Below the pieces are notes generated by a model. That model worked only from the letters and a program-made list of their open reading frames with translations, did no database searches and was not told the DNA's origin. This document shows positions 8,965-19,644 of a stretch of 64,000 nt of DNA, piece after piece (positions within the stretch are counted from its first letter, which is position 1; every line of letters starts with the position of its first letter). This stretch comes from Acetoanaerobium noterae (GTDB lineage: Bacteria; Bacillota; Clostridia; Peptostreptococcales; Filifactoraceae): contig NZ_FUYN01000003.1 in the NCBI RefSeq assembly GCF_900168025.1, positions 1 through 64,000 on the forward strand. Reading direction: 5' to 3'. The position numbers and the translations under genes are program-made.

Positions 8965-9459
8965 TTACCTTCTTATTTCTAAAATTTTAATTTTAGATAT
9001 TCCATCTGGAACCTGAACATCAATTTCATCTCCTACTACTTTTCCTAGAAGAGCTTTGCCTATAGGTGATTCATTTGATATTTTAGACTCAGAAGGGTCT
9101 GCTTCTGCAGAGCCTACTATTGTGTACTCATCTTCTTCTACTTCATCTGTAAGTGCATCCTTAAACTCTATTTTAACTACTGAGCCTACTGTAACAAGAT
9201 TTGTATCTATTGAGCTTTCATCGATTATAACAGCTACTCTAAGTATATTTTCAAGTTTTAATATTCTTTCCTCTAATTGAGCCTGCTCATTCTTAGCCTC
9301 ATCGTACTCAGAGTTTTCAGAAATATCACCAAACGAAATGGCTACCTTGATTCTTTCTGCTACTTCTTTTCTTCTAACAGTCTTTAAAAGCTCTAGTTCA
9401 TCCTCTATCTTCTTAAATCCTTCTTCTGTTAAAAGTATTTCTTTTTTTTGGTTGTCCAC
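8965..9459 (-). CDS. greA: Transcription elongation factor GreA
   Basis: Rescues backtracked RNA polymerase by stimulating transcript cleavage. The N-terminal coiled coil carries the acidic tip region ([19 protein letters not shown]). The C-terminal FKBP-like domain has the typical [14 protein letters not shown] stretch. The frame opens at an ATG at 9483, but the strong AAGGAGAG lies between it and a GTG at 9459. The GTG gives 164 residues, close to the usual 158, so I start there. It follows dus by about 80 bases, probably in the panT-coaX-dus-greA unit. Confidence 0.95.
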   Translation of the reverse strand: MDNQKKEILLTEEGFKKIEDELELLKTVRRKEVAERIKVAISFGDISENSEYDEAKNEQAQLEERILKLENILRVAVIIDESSIDTNLVTVGSVVKIEFKDALTDEVEEDEYTIVGSAEADPSESKISNESPIGKALLGKVVGDEIDVQVPDGISKIKILEIRR

Positions 9460-9540
9460 TTCTAAATCTCTCCTTTTTATCATGGCTCAAAGAGCATATT
9501 TTCTATTATATATGCGAATGATTATATAGTATGAATTTAA

Positions 9541-10509
9541 CTATGTCAAGGATTGAGCATATTCAGTTAATGCATTAATAACGTCTGATGGCTCATACAT
9601 TTTATTTATATGGTCTTTTATTCTGGCGCTATTTTTTAAACCTTTCAAGTACCAACCAAGGTGTTTTCTCATTTCTGTAACAGCTTTATGCTGTGTTTTA
9701 TATTTTAGTGCAAGCTTATAATGGCTTATAGCTGTATCTATCTTTAGTTTAGGACTTATTTCCTTTGGTAAAATTGCTGATTCCATATAATCATTTACTT
9801 CCTTAAAAATAAATGGGTTTCCTTGGGCCCCTCTGCCTATCATAAGTGCATCTGCTTTAGTTATATCGAGTATTCGCTCCGCTGCTTCAAACGATGTTAT
9901 ATCACCATTTGCAATCACGGGAATTGTAAGTTTCTCTTTTAATTCTTTTATTATTTCCCAGTCAGCAGTCCCACTGTAATATTGCTCTCTTGTTCTTCCA
10001 TGAAGAGTTACAGCATCTGCTCCAGCCTCTTGCATTAGCTTTCCAAATTCTAACGCATTAATGCTTTGTTCGTCCCATCCCTTTCTAAATTTAACTGTGA
10101 CAGGAAGATTAGTAGCTGCTTTTACTTTATTTACTATTTCATATGCTAGCTTTGGGTCTTTCATAAGAGCTGAGCCATCTCCTGCTTTTACAACTTTAGG
10201 AGCCGGGCATCCCATATTTATATCTATAATTTCAAATCTATTAAGCTCGGTTAATGTTCTTGCAGCTTCTGCCATAAAACCTGGCTCACTTCCAAATATT
10301 TGAACAGCAACTGGTTTTTCCTCATCCTCTACAAGTAACATATCAAAGGTATTTTTGTCTTCATAGCAAACTGCTTTTGCATTTATCATCTCCGTATAGA
10401 GCAAGGATGCTTCAAACTGCTTACATATAAGTCTAAATGGCAAATCTGTCACTCCAGCCATAGGAGCTAAAAATACATTTCCTGGTGTTTCAAAGTTCCC
10501 AATTCTCAA
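9541..10509 (-). CDS. dusB: tRNA-dihydrouridine synthase (DusB type)
   Basis: FMN-dependent enzyme that reduces specific uridines in tRNA. APMAGVTDLPFR near the N-terminus and the catalytic cysteine in INMGCPAPKVVKAGDGSAL are diagnostic, followed by the phosphate-binding VIANGDI and MIGRGAQGNPF. The 322 residues match family length. The start is a TTG directly after the coaX stop (TAA-TTG), so translation may be coupled. In many Firmicutes dusB sits next to coaX or greA/lysS, as it does here. Confidence 0.93.
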   Translation of the reverse strand: MRIGNFETPGNVFLAPMAGVTDLPFRLICKQFEASLLYTEMINAKAVCYEDKNTFDMLLVEDEEKPVAVQIFGSEPGFMAEAARTLTELNRFEIIDINMGCPAPKVVKAGDGSALMKDPKLAYEIVNKVKAATNLPVTVKFRKGWDEQSINALEFGKLMQEAGADAVTLHGRTREQYYSGTADWEIIKELKEKLTIPVIANGDITSFEAAERILDITKADALMIGRGAQGNPFIFKEVNDYMESAILPKEISPKLKIDTAISHYKLALKYKTQHKAVTEMRKHLGWYLKGLKNSARIKDHINKMYEPSDVINALTEYAQSLT

Positions 10510-11280
10510 TTACATTCTATTCCTTTCATAAATTATCCTAAGTCCTTCTAATGTAAGAAACTTATCGACAATTTTTACAGTTTTTGTCTCTGCGCATATC
10601 AAAGGAGCAAGGCCACCTGTAGCAACAACATTTACATCATCACTTCCAAGTTCTTCTTTCATCATAGAAACTATATTATCTACTAGCCCTGCATATCCGA
10701 AAACTATTCCTGATTGCATTGCCCATGTAGTATTTTTGCCTATAGCACCTTTAGGCTTAGCTATTTCAACTTTATGAAGCTTTGATGCTCTTTGAAAAAG
10801 TGCCTCACTTGAAATTTTTATTCCTGGCGATATAGCTCCTCCTAGGTATTCTCCTTTTTGAGAAACTGCGCAAAATGTCGTAGCCGTTCCGAAATCTATA
10901 AGTATAAGAGGCCCACCATATTTTTCATAACCAGCTACAGCATTTACTATTCTATCTGCACCAACTTGCTGTGGATTTTCATATTTAATGTTAATTCCTG
11001 TTTTCACTCCAGGACCTACGATAATTGGCTCTTTTGCACAGTACTTGAATGAAAAGTTTTCAAGGGAATGCATAACCTCTGGAACAACTGAGGAGATAAT
11101 AACATCTTCAATATTTTTCAAGGATATACCTTCATAATCAAATAATTGCCTTATTATTACGCCATATTCATCTGAAGTTTTTGACTTATCTGTTCCAATT
11201 CTAAAGTTACATATAAGTTCCTTATCTTTGTAAACTCCTAAAACCATATTCGTATTTCCAACATCAAATACTAGTAGCAT
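10510..11280 (-). CDS. coaX: Type III pantothenate kinase
   Basis: First step of coenzyme A synthesis. It belongs to the ASKHA fold, with [13 protein letters not shown] (phosphate 1 motif), [26 protein letters not shown] (phosphate 2) and [11 protein letters not shown]. The 256 residues are typical. The gene lies 60 bases downstream of an ECF S component, which makes that neighbour a likely pantothenate importer. A hairpin lies between the two. Confidence 0.96.
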   Translation of the reverse strand: MLLVFDVGNTNMVLGVYKDKELICNFRIGTDKSKTSDEYGVIIRQLFDYEGISLKNIEDVIISSVVPEVMHSLENFSFKYCAKEPIIVGPGVKTGINIKYENPQQVGADRIVNAVAGYEKYGGPLILIDFGTATTFCAVSQKGEYLGGAISPGIKISSEALFQRASKLHKVEIAKPKGAIGKNTTWAMQSGIVFGYAGLVDNIVSMMKEELGSDDVNVVATGGLAPLICAETKTVKIVDKFLTLEGLRIIYERNRM

Positions 11281-11304
11281 AATTCACCTCTAAGTATATT
11301 TTAA

Positions 11305-11323
11305 GGGAAGCCATTGGCTTCCC
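11305..11323 (-). terminator. Hairpin between panT and coaX (possible attenuator)
   Basis: GGGAAGCC (11305-11312) pairs perfectly with GGCTTCCC (11316-11323). On the minus strand only TTAAAATA follows, so the T-run is poor. It may attenuate or set mRNA ends between the two genes and probably does not terminate fully. Confidence 0.45.
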
Positions 11324-11339
11324 TATCATAGTCAAATTA

Positions 11340-11924
11340 TTATCGTCTTACCTTTTTTATAGCTTTTACTGCTGCAGTTACTATTAGCATTGCAACAAAC
11401 ATTTCAGGAAGACCATTTGTTATTCCTATACCACTTATAACTTTGAATGCGTTTTGGCCAGATAGTCCAAGTGCTGATACAAATTTTTCTGCATATAGTG
11501 CATATACCATACCCAGCACACCTAGTGTATTTACTAAAGTTCCAAGTGCTCCTGTAATTCCAATCGAAACAGCTTCATTCTTTGTAGTTTTTGAAAAAAA
11601 CTTGTAAATATAGTATGAAGCAAGTCCTATTAAAATTCTAGGAAGAATAGATACAAGGGGGTTCCAAAATACAAATGAAATAGGTGTAGGTGCTGTAATA
11701 CTTCTTATAAGTGAGAAAATCCCAAATATAAGTCCTACAAGCATTCCTACTATAGGGCCTTCAACTATTGCTCCTATTATTACAGGAATATGCATTATAG
11801 TTGCGTTTGTTGGGCCTACTGGAATAAACCCCAGTGGAGTCATCCCTAGTACAACTGAAATAGCTCCAAGCATGCCTGTTACTGCCATATGCCTTACTGT
11901 AAAGGACTTCTTTGTTTCTATCAA
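11340..11924 (-). CDS. panT: ECF transporter S component, probably for pantothenate
   Basis: Integral membrane substrate-binding subunit of an energy-coupling-factor vitamin importer, with about six hydrophobic segments. Features include GMLGAISVVLGMTPLGF, PVGPTNATIMHIPVI and the PLVSILPRILIGLASYYIY stretch, all usual for this S-component family. It would work with the shared EcfA/A'/T module, which is not in the window. Pantothenate is inferred from the adjacent coaX and from overall resemblance to PanT. I start at TTG 11924, five to six bases after GGAGGTG; the frame also has a GTG at 11933 too close to that Shine-Dalgarno. Confidence 0.75.
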   Translation of the reverse strand: MIETKKSFTVRHMAVTGMLGAISVVLGMTPLGFIPVGPTNATIMHIPVIIGAIVEGPIVGMLVGLIFGIFSLIRSITAPTPISFVFWNPLVSILPRILIGLASYYIYKFFSKTTKNEAVSIGITGALGTLVNTLGVLGMVYALYAEKFVSALGLSGQNAFKVISGIGITNGLPEMFVAMLIVTAAVKAIKKVRR

Positions 11925-12102
11925 TTTGTCCACCTCCGTTCCAGCTCCTTCATGGATGCCGGACTAATAAAATAATGTTAATACACAAAGTTCAGTTTTA
12001 TATGAATAAATACTGACTTACAAATAAATATTATATGCTAATTTATACCCAATTTCCATAGTTTTTGTATAATTTTTCAAATTATTTTTTTAGATACTTA
12101 TT

Positions 12103-13062
12103 TTACTTTTCATCAGAAAGATCATTGAAGCTTTTTAAGCCTAAAACAGATTTTGAGCTTTTGACACCGCTGTATATTGCTTCTTGCATTACTTCACTCG
12201 CCAAATTTGCAACCACATCGATACTTGTTTCGATTTCTCCAGTTGCTAAAGCAAAAATTGTATCTCCATCTAAAGTGGTGTGTATCGGAGATATAGCTCT
12301 TGCATATCCGTTGTGAGCCACCTGAGAAACTTTCTTACACTGGGCTTTTGAAAGCTTAGCATTAGTTATAATTGCTCCTATAGTTGTGTTTGTATTATCA
12401 AAGCCTCTTTGCAAAAGAGAGCTTGTCATTAATTTAGATGTATTGGCAAAGGAAGCTTTGTCTTTATTTAAAGCTCCAGCTATAATTTTCCCATCTTTTA
12501 TAATATCTCCAAAAGCGTTTACTGCAACCAAAGCTCCTACAACCAGTCCTGATTCGTGAACAAACTCACTATACCCAAGGCCAGATTTCATTGCAAACTC
12601 CATAGAGTTTATCTTGCCTATACTCGCTCCAGTCCCTGCTCCATAATTCCCTATCTCAAAATCCTCACCCGCATTTTCACAAGCTTTATATCCCATAACT
12701 TCATCTGGTCTTACTTTATAATCACCTAGCAAAAGATCAAATAAAACTGCTTGGCAAACAATCGGAACCTTTGTTACTCCTACATCAAATCCAATTTCTC
12801 TTTCTTCTAGATATTTCATAACACCAGTTGCTGCAGCTAATCCAAAAGCCGAACCTCCTGAAAGTACAACAGCGTGGACCTTATCAACTGTGTTTACTGG
12901 ATCAAGTAAATCCGTTTCTCTAGTTCCAGGTGCACTTCCTCTTACATCAACTCCTGCAGTAGCTCCATTTTCACATAGAATTACTGTCACCCCAGTGAGA
13001 GCCTGTTCATCTTGTAGATTTCCAATTTTAATTCCTTTTACAGTTGTTTTTATAGTAATCAC
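12103..13062 (-). CDS. P1-family peptidase (DmpA / L-aminopeptidase-D-esterase family)
   Basis: Self-cleaving N-terminal nucleophile hydrolase family. Characteristic segments are GVTVILCENGATAGVDVRG, GSAPGTRETDLLDP, HAVVLSGGSAFGLAAATG and NYGAGTGASIGK. The serine in the last one is the predicted nucleophile exposed after autoproteolysis. The C-terminal half contains AISPIHTTLDGDTIFALATG. The 319 residues are normal. It probably removes N-terminal residues from small peptides; real substrates are unknown. A GTG start lies two bases after the birA stop, so the two are co-transcribed. Confidence 0.88.
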   Translation of the reverse strand: MITIKTTVKGIKIGNLQDEQALTGVTVILCENGATAGVDVRGSAPGTRETDLLDPVNTVDKVHAVVLSGGSAFGLAAATGVMKYLEEREIGFDVGVTKVPIVCQAVLFDLLLGDYKVRPDEVMGYKACENAGEDFEIGNYGAGTGASIGKINSMEFAMKSGLGYSEFVHESGLVVGALVAVNAFGDIIKDGKIIAGALNKDKASFANTSKLMTSSLLQRGFDNTNTTIGAIITNAKLSKAQCKKVSQVAHNGYARAISPIHTTLDGDTIFALATGEIETSIDVVANLASEVMQEAIYSGVKSSKSVLGLKSFNDLSDEK

Positions 13063-13064
13063 CC

Positions 13065-14018
13065 CTATCGTATAGAAATTTCTCCTGAGCTTAACTCTTT
13101 TACTTCACCCTCTTGAGTCTTGATAATAAGCGCTCCTTGATTATTAATATCAACAGCTATAGCACTTTCAATTTGATTCATATAATGTACATTTATTTGC
13201 TTTCCAAGTACGCTTGAATTGTTTCTTAATATATTCACTACTTCACTGGTATTTTCATTTAAGTATAAATTATACAGAAGCTCAAATTCATATATAAACT
13301 GCCAAATTATACTTAACTTTTTCACATCATATCCCTCTAATTTAAGAGAGGTTGCTATATTTTTAAGCTCGCTTGGAAATTCTAAGCCGCTGACATTTAT
13401 TCCTACTCCAAGTACTATATATTCTATAAACTCCATGTCAGCTGACATTTCAGTAAGTATACCAGCAACCTTTTTGCCGTTTATTAACACATCATTTGGC
13501 CATTTTATTTTAGTCTGTATATTGAATTTATTAAATGTATTTACAAGTGCTGCTCCAGCTATACTGGTTATAAAAGGGGCTTTAGTAGGTTCAAAACCAG
13601 GCTTAAGTATAATTGATAGGTATATTCCATCCCCTTTTCCAGAGTGAAAGCTTCTACCTCTTCTTCCTTTACCCTTTACTTGCTCTAGAGATATAATAAC
13701 ACTGCCGTCTACTAATTCTTTTGCTTTTTTCTTTGCATAGTCATTTGTTGAGTCAACGCTCTCTAAAACTTCAACACTATGCCCTATAAAATCTGATTTC
13801 ATTCCTATTTCAATAAGCTCTTTGTTTAATATATCTGGATATGAAATTAGTTTATAACCTTTTTTAGTTACGGACTCAATTTCAAATCCAAGTTCTTTTA
13901 ATTTAGATATTCTTTTCCATACTGCAGCTCTTGTGATTCCAAGTTTATCTGAAATATTTTGGCCAGAGACATATTCACTATCCGAATCTATTAGCATCTG
14001 TATTATAGTTTTATTCAT
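13065..14018 (-). CDS. birA: Bifunctional biotin-protein ligase / biotin operon repressor
   Basis: Attaches biotin to carrier proteins and, through its N-terminal winged helix (residues about 5-60, LGITRAAVWKRISKLKELGF), represses biotin genes. The ligase core shows GKGRRGRSFHSGKGDGIYLS (biotinyl-AMP loop) and IKWPNDVLINGKKVAGIL with the catalytic lysine. A small SH3-like C-terminal domain follows. The frame opens at a GTG at 14033, but AGGAGA sits six bases before the ATG at 14018, so I start there. The biotinylated decarboxylase subunit encoded immediately upstream on the same strand is an obvious substrate. Confidence 0.95.
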   Translation of the reverse strand: MNKTIIQMLIDSDSEYVSGQNISDKLGITRAAVWKRISKLKELGFEIESVTKKGYKLISYPDILNKELIEIGMKSDFIGHSVEVLESVDSTNDYAKKKAKELVDGSVIISLEQVKGKGRRGRSFHSGKGDGIYLSIILKPGFEPTKAPFITSIAGAALVNTFNKFNIQTKIKWPNDVLINGKKVAGILTEMSADMEFIEYIVLGVGINVSGLEFPSELKNIATSLKLEGYDVKKLSIIWQFIYEFELLYNLYLNENTSEVVNILRNNSSVLGKQINVHYMNQIESAIAVDINNQGALIIKTQEGEVKELSSGEISIR

Positions 14019-14066
14019 AATGATTCTCCTCACAATATCAATTCACTTATTACTTTATTTTAGCAG

Positions 14067-14087
14067 AAAAGCAGCCCTAAGGCTGCT
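14067..14087 (-). terminator. Terminator of the mcm-mmd operon
   Basis: On the minus strand GCAGCC-TTAG-GGCTGC forms a tight stem followed by TTTT, directly after the stop codon of the last gene, mmdB. Confidence 0.8.
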
Positions 14088-14091
14088 TTAA

Positions 14092-15303
14092 TTAATTAAA
14101 TAAACTAAGTAATACACCTGCTGCTACAGCAGAACCAATAACACCAGCTACGTTAGGTCCCATAGCATGCATCAATAGGAAATTTGCTGGATTTGATTCC
14201 TGTCCTACTTTGTTCGAAACTCTGGCTGCCATAGGTACGGCAGATACTCCTGCTGAACCAATCAGTGGATTAATTGGATCTTTTGAAAATTTGTTGAGAA
14301 TTTTAGCAAGAATTACACCAGAGGCTGAACCTACTCCAAACGCAATAACTCCAAGTACTATTATCTGAATAGTTTGAAGGGTAAGGAATTGTTCAGCATT
14401 TGCTGTCGCTCCAACAGATATTCCAAGTAGAATAGTAATGATATTGATTAATTCATTGCTAGCTGTCTTACTAAGTCTTTCTGTCAATCCAGACTCTTTA
14501 AATAAGTTTCCTAGCATCAACATACCAATTAAGGTTGCGGCTGGAGGTAATATTAAAGACACTACGATTGTAACTACTATTGGAAAAATTATTTTTTCTT
14601 TTTTACTTACAGTTCGAAGCTGCTTCATAACTATTTTTCTTTCATCTTCAGTTGTAAGCGCCTTCATGATAGGCGGCTGAATTACAGGCACCAAAGCCAT
14701 ATAAGAATATGCAGCAACAGCGATAGGCCCTAGCAGATGAGGTGCTAACTTAGTAGTTAGAAATATTGCTGTGGGTCCATCAGCTCCACCTATTATACCT
14801 ATTGAAGCAGCTTCTTGTGCAGTAAAGCCAAGAGCAATTGCTCCAAAGAAAGTAAAAAATATACCAAACTGAGCAGCTGCTCCTAAAAGTAGAGATTTAG
14901 GATTTGCAATAAGTGGTGCAAAATCCGTCATAGCTCCAACACCCATAAATATTAGAGGTGGAAAGATTCCTAGCTTGTTACCCATTGAAAGATAATATAT
15001 AAGCCCTCCAGGTAAATTCGTCTTCATATGAGCTGAAAAAATACCTTCTTGAGCTTTTTGAGCCTGCTCCATGCTTTCAATTGGATCTATGTATAATAGA
15101 GTTTCTGGTGAAGCCATTATTCCTGCTAATGGAAGATTTGCAAGCAACATTCCAAAAGCTATAGGAATTAACAATAAAGGCTCAAATCCTTTTGCAATTG
15201 CTAGATAAAATAATATACAAGACACTATTATCATTCCTAGCTGACCTAAAGATATATGAGCTATTCCAGTAGAATTAATAAATTCTAATATAACTTGAAT
15301 CAT
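14092..15303 (-). CDS. mmdB: Na+-translocating decarboxylase beta subunit
   Basis: Membrane subunit that decarboxylates carboxybiotin and exports Na+. Roughly ten or more hydrophobic segments span its 403 residues. The conserved Na+-site sequence is present as [10 protein letters not shown], and the C-terminal [22 protein letters not shown] is typical of OadB/GcdB/MmdB. Oxaloacetate, glutaconyl-CoA and methylmalonyl-CoA decarboxylases share this subunit. I assign methylmalonyl-CoA because the mutase and epimerase are in the same operon. It is the last gene of the operon. Confidence 0.93.
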   Translation of the reverse strand: MIQVILEFINSTGIAHISLGQLGMIIVSCILFYLAIAKGFEPLLLIPIAFGMLLANLPLAGIMASPETLLYIDPIESMEQAQKAQEGIFSAHMKTNLPGGLIYYLSMGNKLGIFPPLIFMGVGAMTDFAPLIANPKSLLLGAAAQFGIFFTFFGAIALGFTAQEAASIGIIGGADGPTAIFLTTKLAPHLLGPIAVAAYSYMALVPVIQPPIMKALTTEDERKIVMKQLRTVSKKEKIIFPIVVTIVVSLILPPAATLIGMLMLGNLFKESGLTERLSKTASNELINIITILLGISVGATANAEQFLTLQTIQIIVLGVIAFGVGSASGVILAKILNKFSKDPINPLIGSAGVSAVPMAARVSNKVGQESNPANFLLMHAMGPNVAGVIGSAVAAGVLLSLFN

Positions 15304-15375
15304 AAGGTATCTCCTTTCTGTTTAAGTCAGATACTCAAAACGTCATGTTTGTGTAGTTGACCTTTATAGCTTTTA

Positions 15376-15765
15376 CTACTGTACTACTACTAGAACATCT
15401 CCTGAACTAACAGATGCTCCCTTAGCAACAGCAATTTGCTTTACTATGCCATCAGCAGGAGACATTATTTCATTTTCCATTTTCATCGCTTCAAGAATAA
15501 CTAGCACTTCTCCAGCTTTAACTGCTTGTCCTTCAGTAACCTTTATATCGTTAATAGTTCCTGGCATAGGAGCTTTTACACTTCCTGCTCCGTTTGTAAC
15601 TACTGGCTTTTTAGCTTCTACCTTTGGTGCTGTAGGAGCTGAAGGCTGAGGAGCAGCTACAGGTGCTTGATGCTGAATTCTAGGAGCACTTGTACTTGAA
15701 TCTTTAATTTCTTCTACTTCAACCTCATACTGATTACCATTAACTGTTATATTAAATTTTTTCAT
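15376..15765 (-). CDS. mmdC: Biotin carrier (gamma) subunit of methylmalonyl-CoA decarboxylase
   Basis: Mobile biotin carrier of 129 residues. A short N-terminal part precedes an Ala/Pro-rich flexible linker (about residues 28-60). The lipoyl/biotinyl domain follows, with the EAMKMEN motif and biotin-accepting Lys95. The linker lets the carboxybiotin swing between the transferase (mmdA) and membrane pump (mmdB). Biotinylation would be by the BirA encoded just downstream. A good GGAGG Shine-Dalgarno precedes the ATG. Confidence 0.95.
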   Translation of the reverse strand: MKKFNITVNGNQYEVEVEEIKDSSTSAPRIQHQAPVAAPQPSAPTAPKVEAKKPVVTNGAGSVKAPMPGTINDIKVTEGQAVKAGEVLVILEAMKMENEIMSPADGIVKQIAVAKGASVSSGDVLVVVQ

Positions 15766-15778
15766 TGTCGACCTCCGA

Positions 15779-16186
15779 TTATAATCTATTTTGTAATTGT
15801 TCTAATCTTCCATTTTTTGCCCAAGTAGGACTATCATTTCCCACTCTATTTATATTTACAACTCTAATTTTACTTTCACTTACACCCATAGAGCAAGCAA
15901 CTGCAGCTGAAATTACTGCTATTAGCTCAGATATATCTTCGCTAGGTTCTTGCTCTTGCTCATAGCTTTGAATATTATCAAATTCATTATTTTCTTCATT
16001 TTCTTGCTTAGACTTTGGATTCACCATACTATCCATAGCTTTTATTATCCCAATTAATAAAACTAGAACTAAAAATACAATCGCCATAGATAAAGCAGTT
16101 GCTGCTAATCCACCAAGCATTTTTTCTCCAAATGTAAGAGCAGTTATATCGTGGGACATTTGGTCTAAAATTTCATTTATATTCAT
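15779..16186 (-). CDS. mmdD: Delta (OadG-like) membrane anchor subunit of the decarboxylase
   Basis: Small subunit of 135 residues with one membrane helix (about residues 27-50, [20 protein letters not shown]), then a very acidic Asn/Glu-rich linker. A C-terminal segment ([26 protein letters not shown]) resembles the tail of OadG-type subunits. The family anchors and stabilises the alpha subunit on the membrane pump. The sequence is divergent, so the assignment rests partly on position between mmdA and mmdC. Confidence 0.85.
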   Translation of the reverse strand: MNINEILDQMSHDITALTFGEKMLGGLAATALSMAIVFLVLVLLIGIIKAMDSMVNPKSKQENEENNEFDNIQSYEQEQEPSEDISELIAVISAAVACSMGVSESKIRVVNINRVGNDSPTWAKNGRLEQLQNRL

Positions 16187-16200
16187 TCATAGCCCTCCTT

Positions 16201-17742
16201 TTATAATGGTACATTTCCATGCTTTTTAGAAGGTCTTTGTTCTCTCTTTGAAAGCAACATATCAAAGGCCTCAGCCAGTCTTATAATCGAATGTGCTGGC
16301 TCAATTACATCATCTACAAAGCCTCTTTCTGCCGCTTTGTATGGTGTTGCAAATTCGTCAGTATACTCTTTAATTTTTTCAGCTCTAGTTGCTGCTGGGT
16401 CTTCTGAATTTTTTATATCATCTTTAAATATAATATTTGCAGCTCCTTGTGGTCCCATTACAGCAATTTCAGCTGATGGCCATGCATATACCATATCCGC
16501 TCCTAAATCCTTTGAGCACATTGCAAGATATGATCCACCGTAAGCTTTACGAGTTATTATTGTAACCTTAGGAACAGTAGCCTCGCTATATGCATAAAGC
16601 ATTTTAGCTCCATGTCTGATTATTCCACCTAGTTCCTGTGAAGCTCCTGGTAAGAATCCTGGTACGTCTACAAATGATAATATAGGCACATTAAAGCAGT
16701 CGCAAGTTCTGATAAATCTACTTGCTTTATCAGATGCATTTATATCTAGGCATCCTGCCATAACCATAGGCTGATTTCCAATAATTCCTACTGATTGGCC
16801 ATTTATTCTAGCAAAACCTGTTACTATATTTTTCGCAAAATAAGGTTGTACTTCAAAGAAATCTCCAAAATCTACAATTGACGTAATGATTTTTTTCATA
16901 TCGTAAGGCTTATTTGAATCTGCTGGCACTATATCATTTAGTTCATCAGATACTCTGTTTATATCATCCGCTTCAAATACTGGAGCCATCTCCATATTGT
17001 TTGAAGGCAAGTAGCTAAGGAGCTTTCTTATTTCAAGCAGGCAAGCTTCGTCATTTGCAGAAATAAAGTGGGCTACTCCTGAAACAGAGTTATGAGTCAT
17101 AGCTCCACCTAGTTCTTCAGCTGATACTTCTTCTCCTGTAACTGTTTTAATAACTTGAGGTCCAGTTATAAACATCTGGCTAGTTTTATCAACCATAAAT
17201 ATAAAATCTGTAAGCGCTGGAGAGTATACAGCTCCTCCTGCACAAGGTCCCATTATTGCTGATATCTGAGGGATAACTCCTGAAGCTATTGTGTTTTTAT
17301 AAAAAATCTCTCCATATCCAGCAAGAGCATCAACAGCTTCTTGTATTCTAGCTCCACCAGAATCATTTAGTCCAACAACTGGTGCTCCCATTTTCATTGC
17401 TAAATCCATAATTTTAGCCATTTTTTTAGCATGCATTTCTCCAAGCGAACCACCAACTACAGTAAAGTCTTGAGCGAAAGCATAAACCAATCTTCCGTCC
17501 ACTTTACCATATCCAGTTATAACGCCTTCAGCTGGAGCATCTACTTTGTCCATGCCAAAATTTGTACAGCGATGCTTCACAAATGCATCTAGCTCAACAA
17601 AGGTCCCTTCGTCGAAGAATACATTCATACGCTCTCTAGCTGTTAGTTTTCCTGATTGATGCTGTTTATCTATTCTTTTTTGTCCGCCTGCCATTTCAAT
17701 TTTCTCTCTTTTTTGGCGAAGCAGTTCAAGTTTTTCTGACAT
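16201..17742 (-). CDS. mmdA: Methylmalonyl-CoA decarboxylase alpha (carboxyltransferase) subunit
   Basis: Transfers the carboxyl group of methylmalonyl-CoA to biotin. It has the two crotonase-fold carboxyltransferase halves. Recognisable segments are [67 protein letters not shown] and [19 protein letters not shown]. The 513 residues match PccB/MmdA proteins. A propionyl-CoA carboxylase role is less likely because no biotin carboxylase is encoded here, while the beta, gamma and delta pump subunits are. Confidence 0.94.
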   Translation of the reverse strand: MSEKLELLRQKREKIEMAGGQKRIDKQHQSGKLTARERMNVFFDEGTFVELDAFVKHRCTNFGMDKVDAPAEGVITGYGKVDGRLVYAFAQDFTVVGGSLGEMHAKKMAKIMDLAMKMGAPVVGLNDSGGARIQEAVDALAGYGEIFYKNTIASGVIPQISAIMGPCAGGAVYSPALTDFIFMVDKTSQMFITGPQVIKTVTGEEVSAEELGGAMTHNSVSGVAHFISANDEACLLEIRKLLSYLPSNNMEMAPVFEADDINRVSDELNDIVPADSNKPYDMKKIITSIVDFGDFFEVQPYFAKNIVTGFARINGQSVGIIGNQPMVMAGCLDINASDKASRFIRTCDCFNVPILSFVDVPGFLPGASQELGGIIRHGAKMLYAYSEATVPKVTIITRKAYGGSYLAMCSKDLGADMVYAWPSAEIAVMGPQGAANIIFKDDIKNSEDPAATRAEKIKEYTDEFATPYKAAERGFVDDVIEPAHSIIRLAEAFDMLLSKREQRPSKKHGNVPL

Positions 17743-17777
17743 TTTATTGCCTCCTTAATTAATTGATTGATTTATGT

Positions 17778-18185
17778 CTATCTTTCGCTTAACTCGAGCA
17801 GAATGCCTCCAGTTGCTTTTGGATGACAAAAAGCAATCTTTGCTCCTCCAGCTCCATATCTTGGTTTTTCATCTATCATTGCATACCCTTTTTCTTTCAT
17901 GTTAGCTATAGCTTCCTCTATATTGTCTACACGAAGCGCAACATGCTGTATTCCGCCTCTTCCACCATTTTTTTCTATAAACTTAGCGATAGGCCCATCC
18001 TCTGATGTAGATTCTAAAAATTCTAGTTCAGTGTCCCCTACAGGGAAAAATGCAACCTTAACCTTTTGGTCTTCAACTACCTCAGTACCTTCACATTTTA
18101 TTCCAAGAACTTCTTCATAAAACTTAATTGTTTCATCAAGATTAGTTACAGCTATACCAATATGGTCTACTCTAGATACGTTCAT
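17778..18185 (-). CDS. mce: Methylmalonyl-CoA epimerase
   Basis: Interconverts (R)- and (S)-methylmalonyl-CoA, linking the mutase product to the decarboxylase substrate. It is a single VOC (glyoxalase-like) metalloprotein of 135 residues. The metal-site region begins with [13 protein letters not shown], and [18 protein letters not shown] and GILLELSE follow. Length and motifs are normal. It lies between meaB and mmdA in the operon. Confidence 0.95.
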   Translation of the reverse strand: MNVSRVDHIGIAVTNLDETIKFYEEVLGIKCEGTEVVEDQKVKVAFFPVGDTELEFLESTSEDGPIAKFIEKNGGRGGIQHVALRVDNIEEAIANMKEKGYAMIDEKPRYGAGGAKIAFCHPKATGGILLELSER

Positions 18186-18243
18186 TTACAACCTCCTAGT
18201 TTTATTAAATAATTAATTATATAAATATCAAAAATATTCTATA

Positions 18244-19176
18244 TTACAACAAAATCTTTGATAAGATTTTCTCAGCCACTGAATACGGATCTATTTCATT
18301 ATTCACCGTATCCATTAAAATTTTGGACATACTGTCCTCTGATATCAGCAAGGAAATTTTCTTTTCTATATTATCGTGTACTATTTCCTTTATTTCAGCT
18401 TTATTCCTATTTATTTTTTTCGAAATAATTTCTTCACTTGTTTCAAGGTATGCTCTGTGAAGCTCAATATTATCAAATAGCTCAGCTATACCTTCGCCAG
18501 TTTCTCCTATCGCCATTGAAACAGGAGGTCTAAATTTCCAATCCTTTTTAAAATCAAGCATGATTTCAACTTCTCTAAAGGTTTTCTTAGCTCCGTCTTT
18601 ATCTGATTTATTCACTACAAATACATCGCCGATTTCCATTACTCCAGCTTTTATAGCCTGGATGTCATCACCTAAGCCTGGAACCATTACCATAACAACT
18701 GTATCCGCAGTCTTTACTATATCCACTTCAGATTGCCCTACCCCAACAGTTTCAACAATAATATAGTCACAGCCATATACATCTAATATTTTTATGGCAC
18801 CTTGAGTGGCCCTTGATAGACCACCCAAATGCCCTCTTGTACCCATCGACCTTATAAATACGTCTTTATCTACAGATAAATCAACCATTCGAATTCTATC
18901 ACCTAGAATCGCACCTTTTGTAAAAGGACTAGTAGGATCTATAGCAATTACACCAACTTTTTTGCCCTTTTCTCTGAGCTTTTTAATTAGCTTATCAGTC
19001 AAAGTTGATTTACCTGCTCCTGGAGGTCCAGTTATGCCTATTACATAAGCTCCCTTGGTATGTTTATGAAGCTCTTTTAATAACTCTACATATCCAGGTG
19101 ATTCGTTTTCAACTATGCTAATAAGCCTAGCGCATGCAGTTTTTTCTCCTTTTAATAGTCTTTCCAAAAGTTCCAT
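18244..19176 (-). CDS. meaB: MeaB/ArgK-type GTPase, chaperone of methylmalonyl-CoA mutase
   Basis: G3E-family GTPase that loads and protects the adenosylcobalamin of the mutase. The P-loop GPPGAGKST lies at residues 50-58, the switch region includes AIDPTSPFTKGAILGDRIRM, the Walker-B segment is VETVGVGQSEVD, and the base-specificity motif is NKSD. The 310 residues are typical. It is 27 bases downstream of the mutase B12-binding subunit, the usual arrangement for this partner. Confidence 0.95.
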   Translation of the reverse strand: MELLERLLKGEKTACARLISIVENESPGYVELLKELHKHTKGAYVIGITGPPGAGKSTLTDKLIKKLREKGKKVGVIAIDPTSPFTKGAILGDRIRMVDLSVDKDVFIRSMGTRGHLGGLSRATQGAIKILDVYGCDYIIVETVGVGQSEVDIVKTADTVVMVMVPGLGDDIQAIKAGVMEIGDVFVVNKSDKDGAKKTFREVEIMLDFKKDWKFRPPVSMAIGETGEGIAELFDNIELHRAYLETSEEIISKKINRNKAEIKEIVHDNIEKKISLLISEDSMSKILMDTVNNEIDPYSVAEKILSKILL

Positions 19177-19203
19177 TGATTTTACCTGCCTTAATATAAA
19201 TTT

Positions 19204-19608
19204 TTAAGCTTTTTTCTTAATATTTTCTTTTATAAAATCTATTGTAATTTGTGTAGGTGTACCTGGAGTAAATACCTCAGAAATTCCCTTTTCTTTAAGT
19301 TCAGGGATATCGTCATCTGGAATAACTCCTCCACCTATGACAAGAATTTCATCAAAAACATTCTCAGCTTTTAATAACTCTACTACTTTTGGAAGAAGGT
19401 GACTGTGAGCTCCAGATAGGATGCTCATTGCTACTACATCTACATCTTCTTGTATAGCTGCTTGAACTATTTGGTCTGGAGTTTGTCTAAGTCCTGTATA
19501 AATAACTTCCATACCTGCATCTCTAAGAGCTCTAGCTATAATTTTTGCGCCTCTGTCATGGCCATCAAGCCCTGGCTTAGCAACTAAAACACGAATAGGT
19601 CTATCCAT
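19204..19608 (-). CDS. mcmB: Methylmalonyl-CoA mutase, cobalamin-binding subunit
   Basis: Stand-alone B12-binding domain of 134 residues. Base-off/His-on binding is shown by DGHDRG (residues 15-20, with His17 as the lower axial ligand), [12 protein letters not shown] and the GGGVIPDDD loop. In most bacteria this domain is the C-terminus of the large mutase subunit. Here it is a separate gene directly after the catalytic subunit, as in archaea and several Clostridia. Confidence 0.95.
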   Translation of the reverse strand: MDRPIRVLVAKPGLDGHDRGAKIIARALRDAGMEVIYTGLRQTPDQIVQAAIQEDVDVVAMSILSGAHSHLLPKVVELLKAENVFDEILVIGGGVIPDDDIPELKEKGISEVFTPGTPTQITIDFIKENIKKKA

Positions 19609-19644
19609 TTTGGTTTCCTCCCCAAATCTATATAAATATTATAA

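Noticed and set aside
16201-17742. mmdA as propionyl-CoA carboxylase beta subunit
   Set aside because: Sequence alone would allow it, but the operon encodes the membrane pump, carrier and anchor subunits and no biotin carboxylase.
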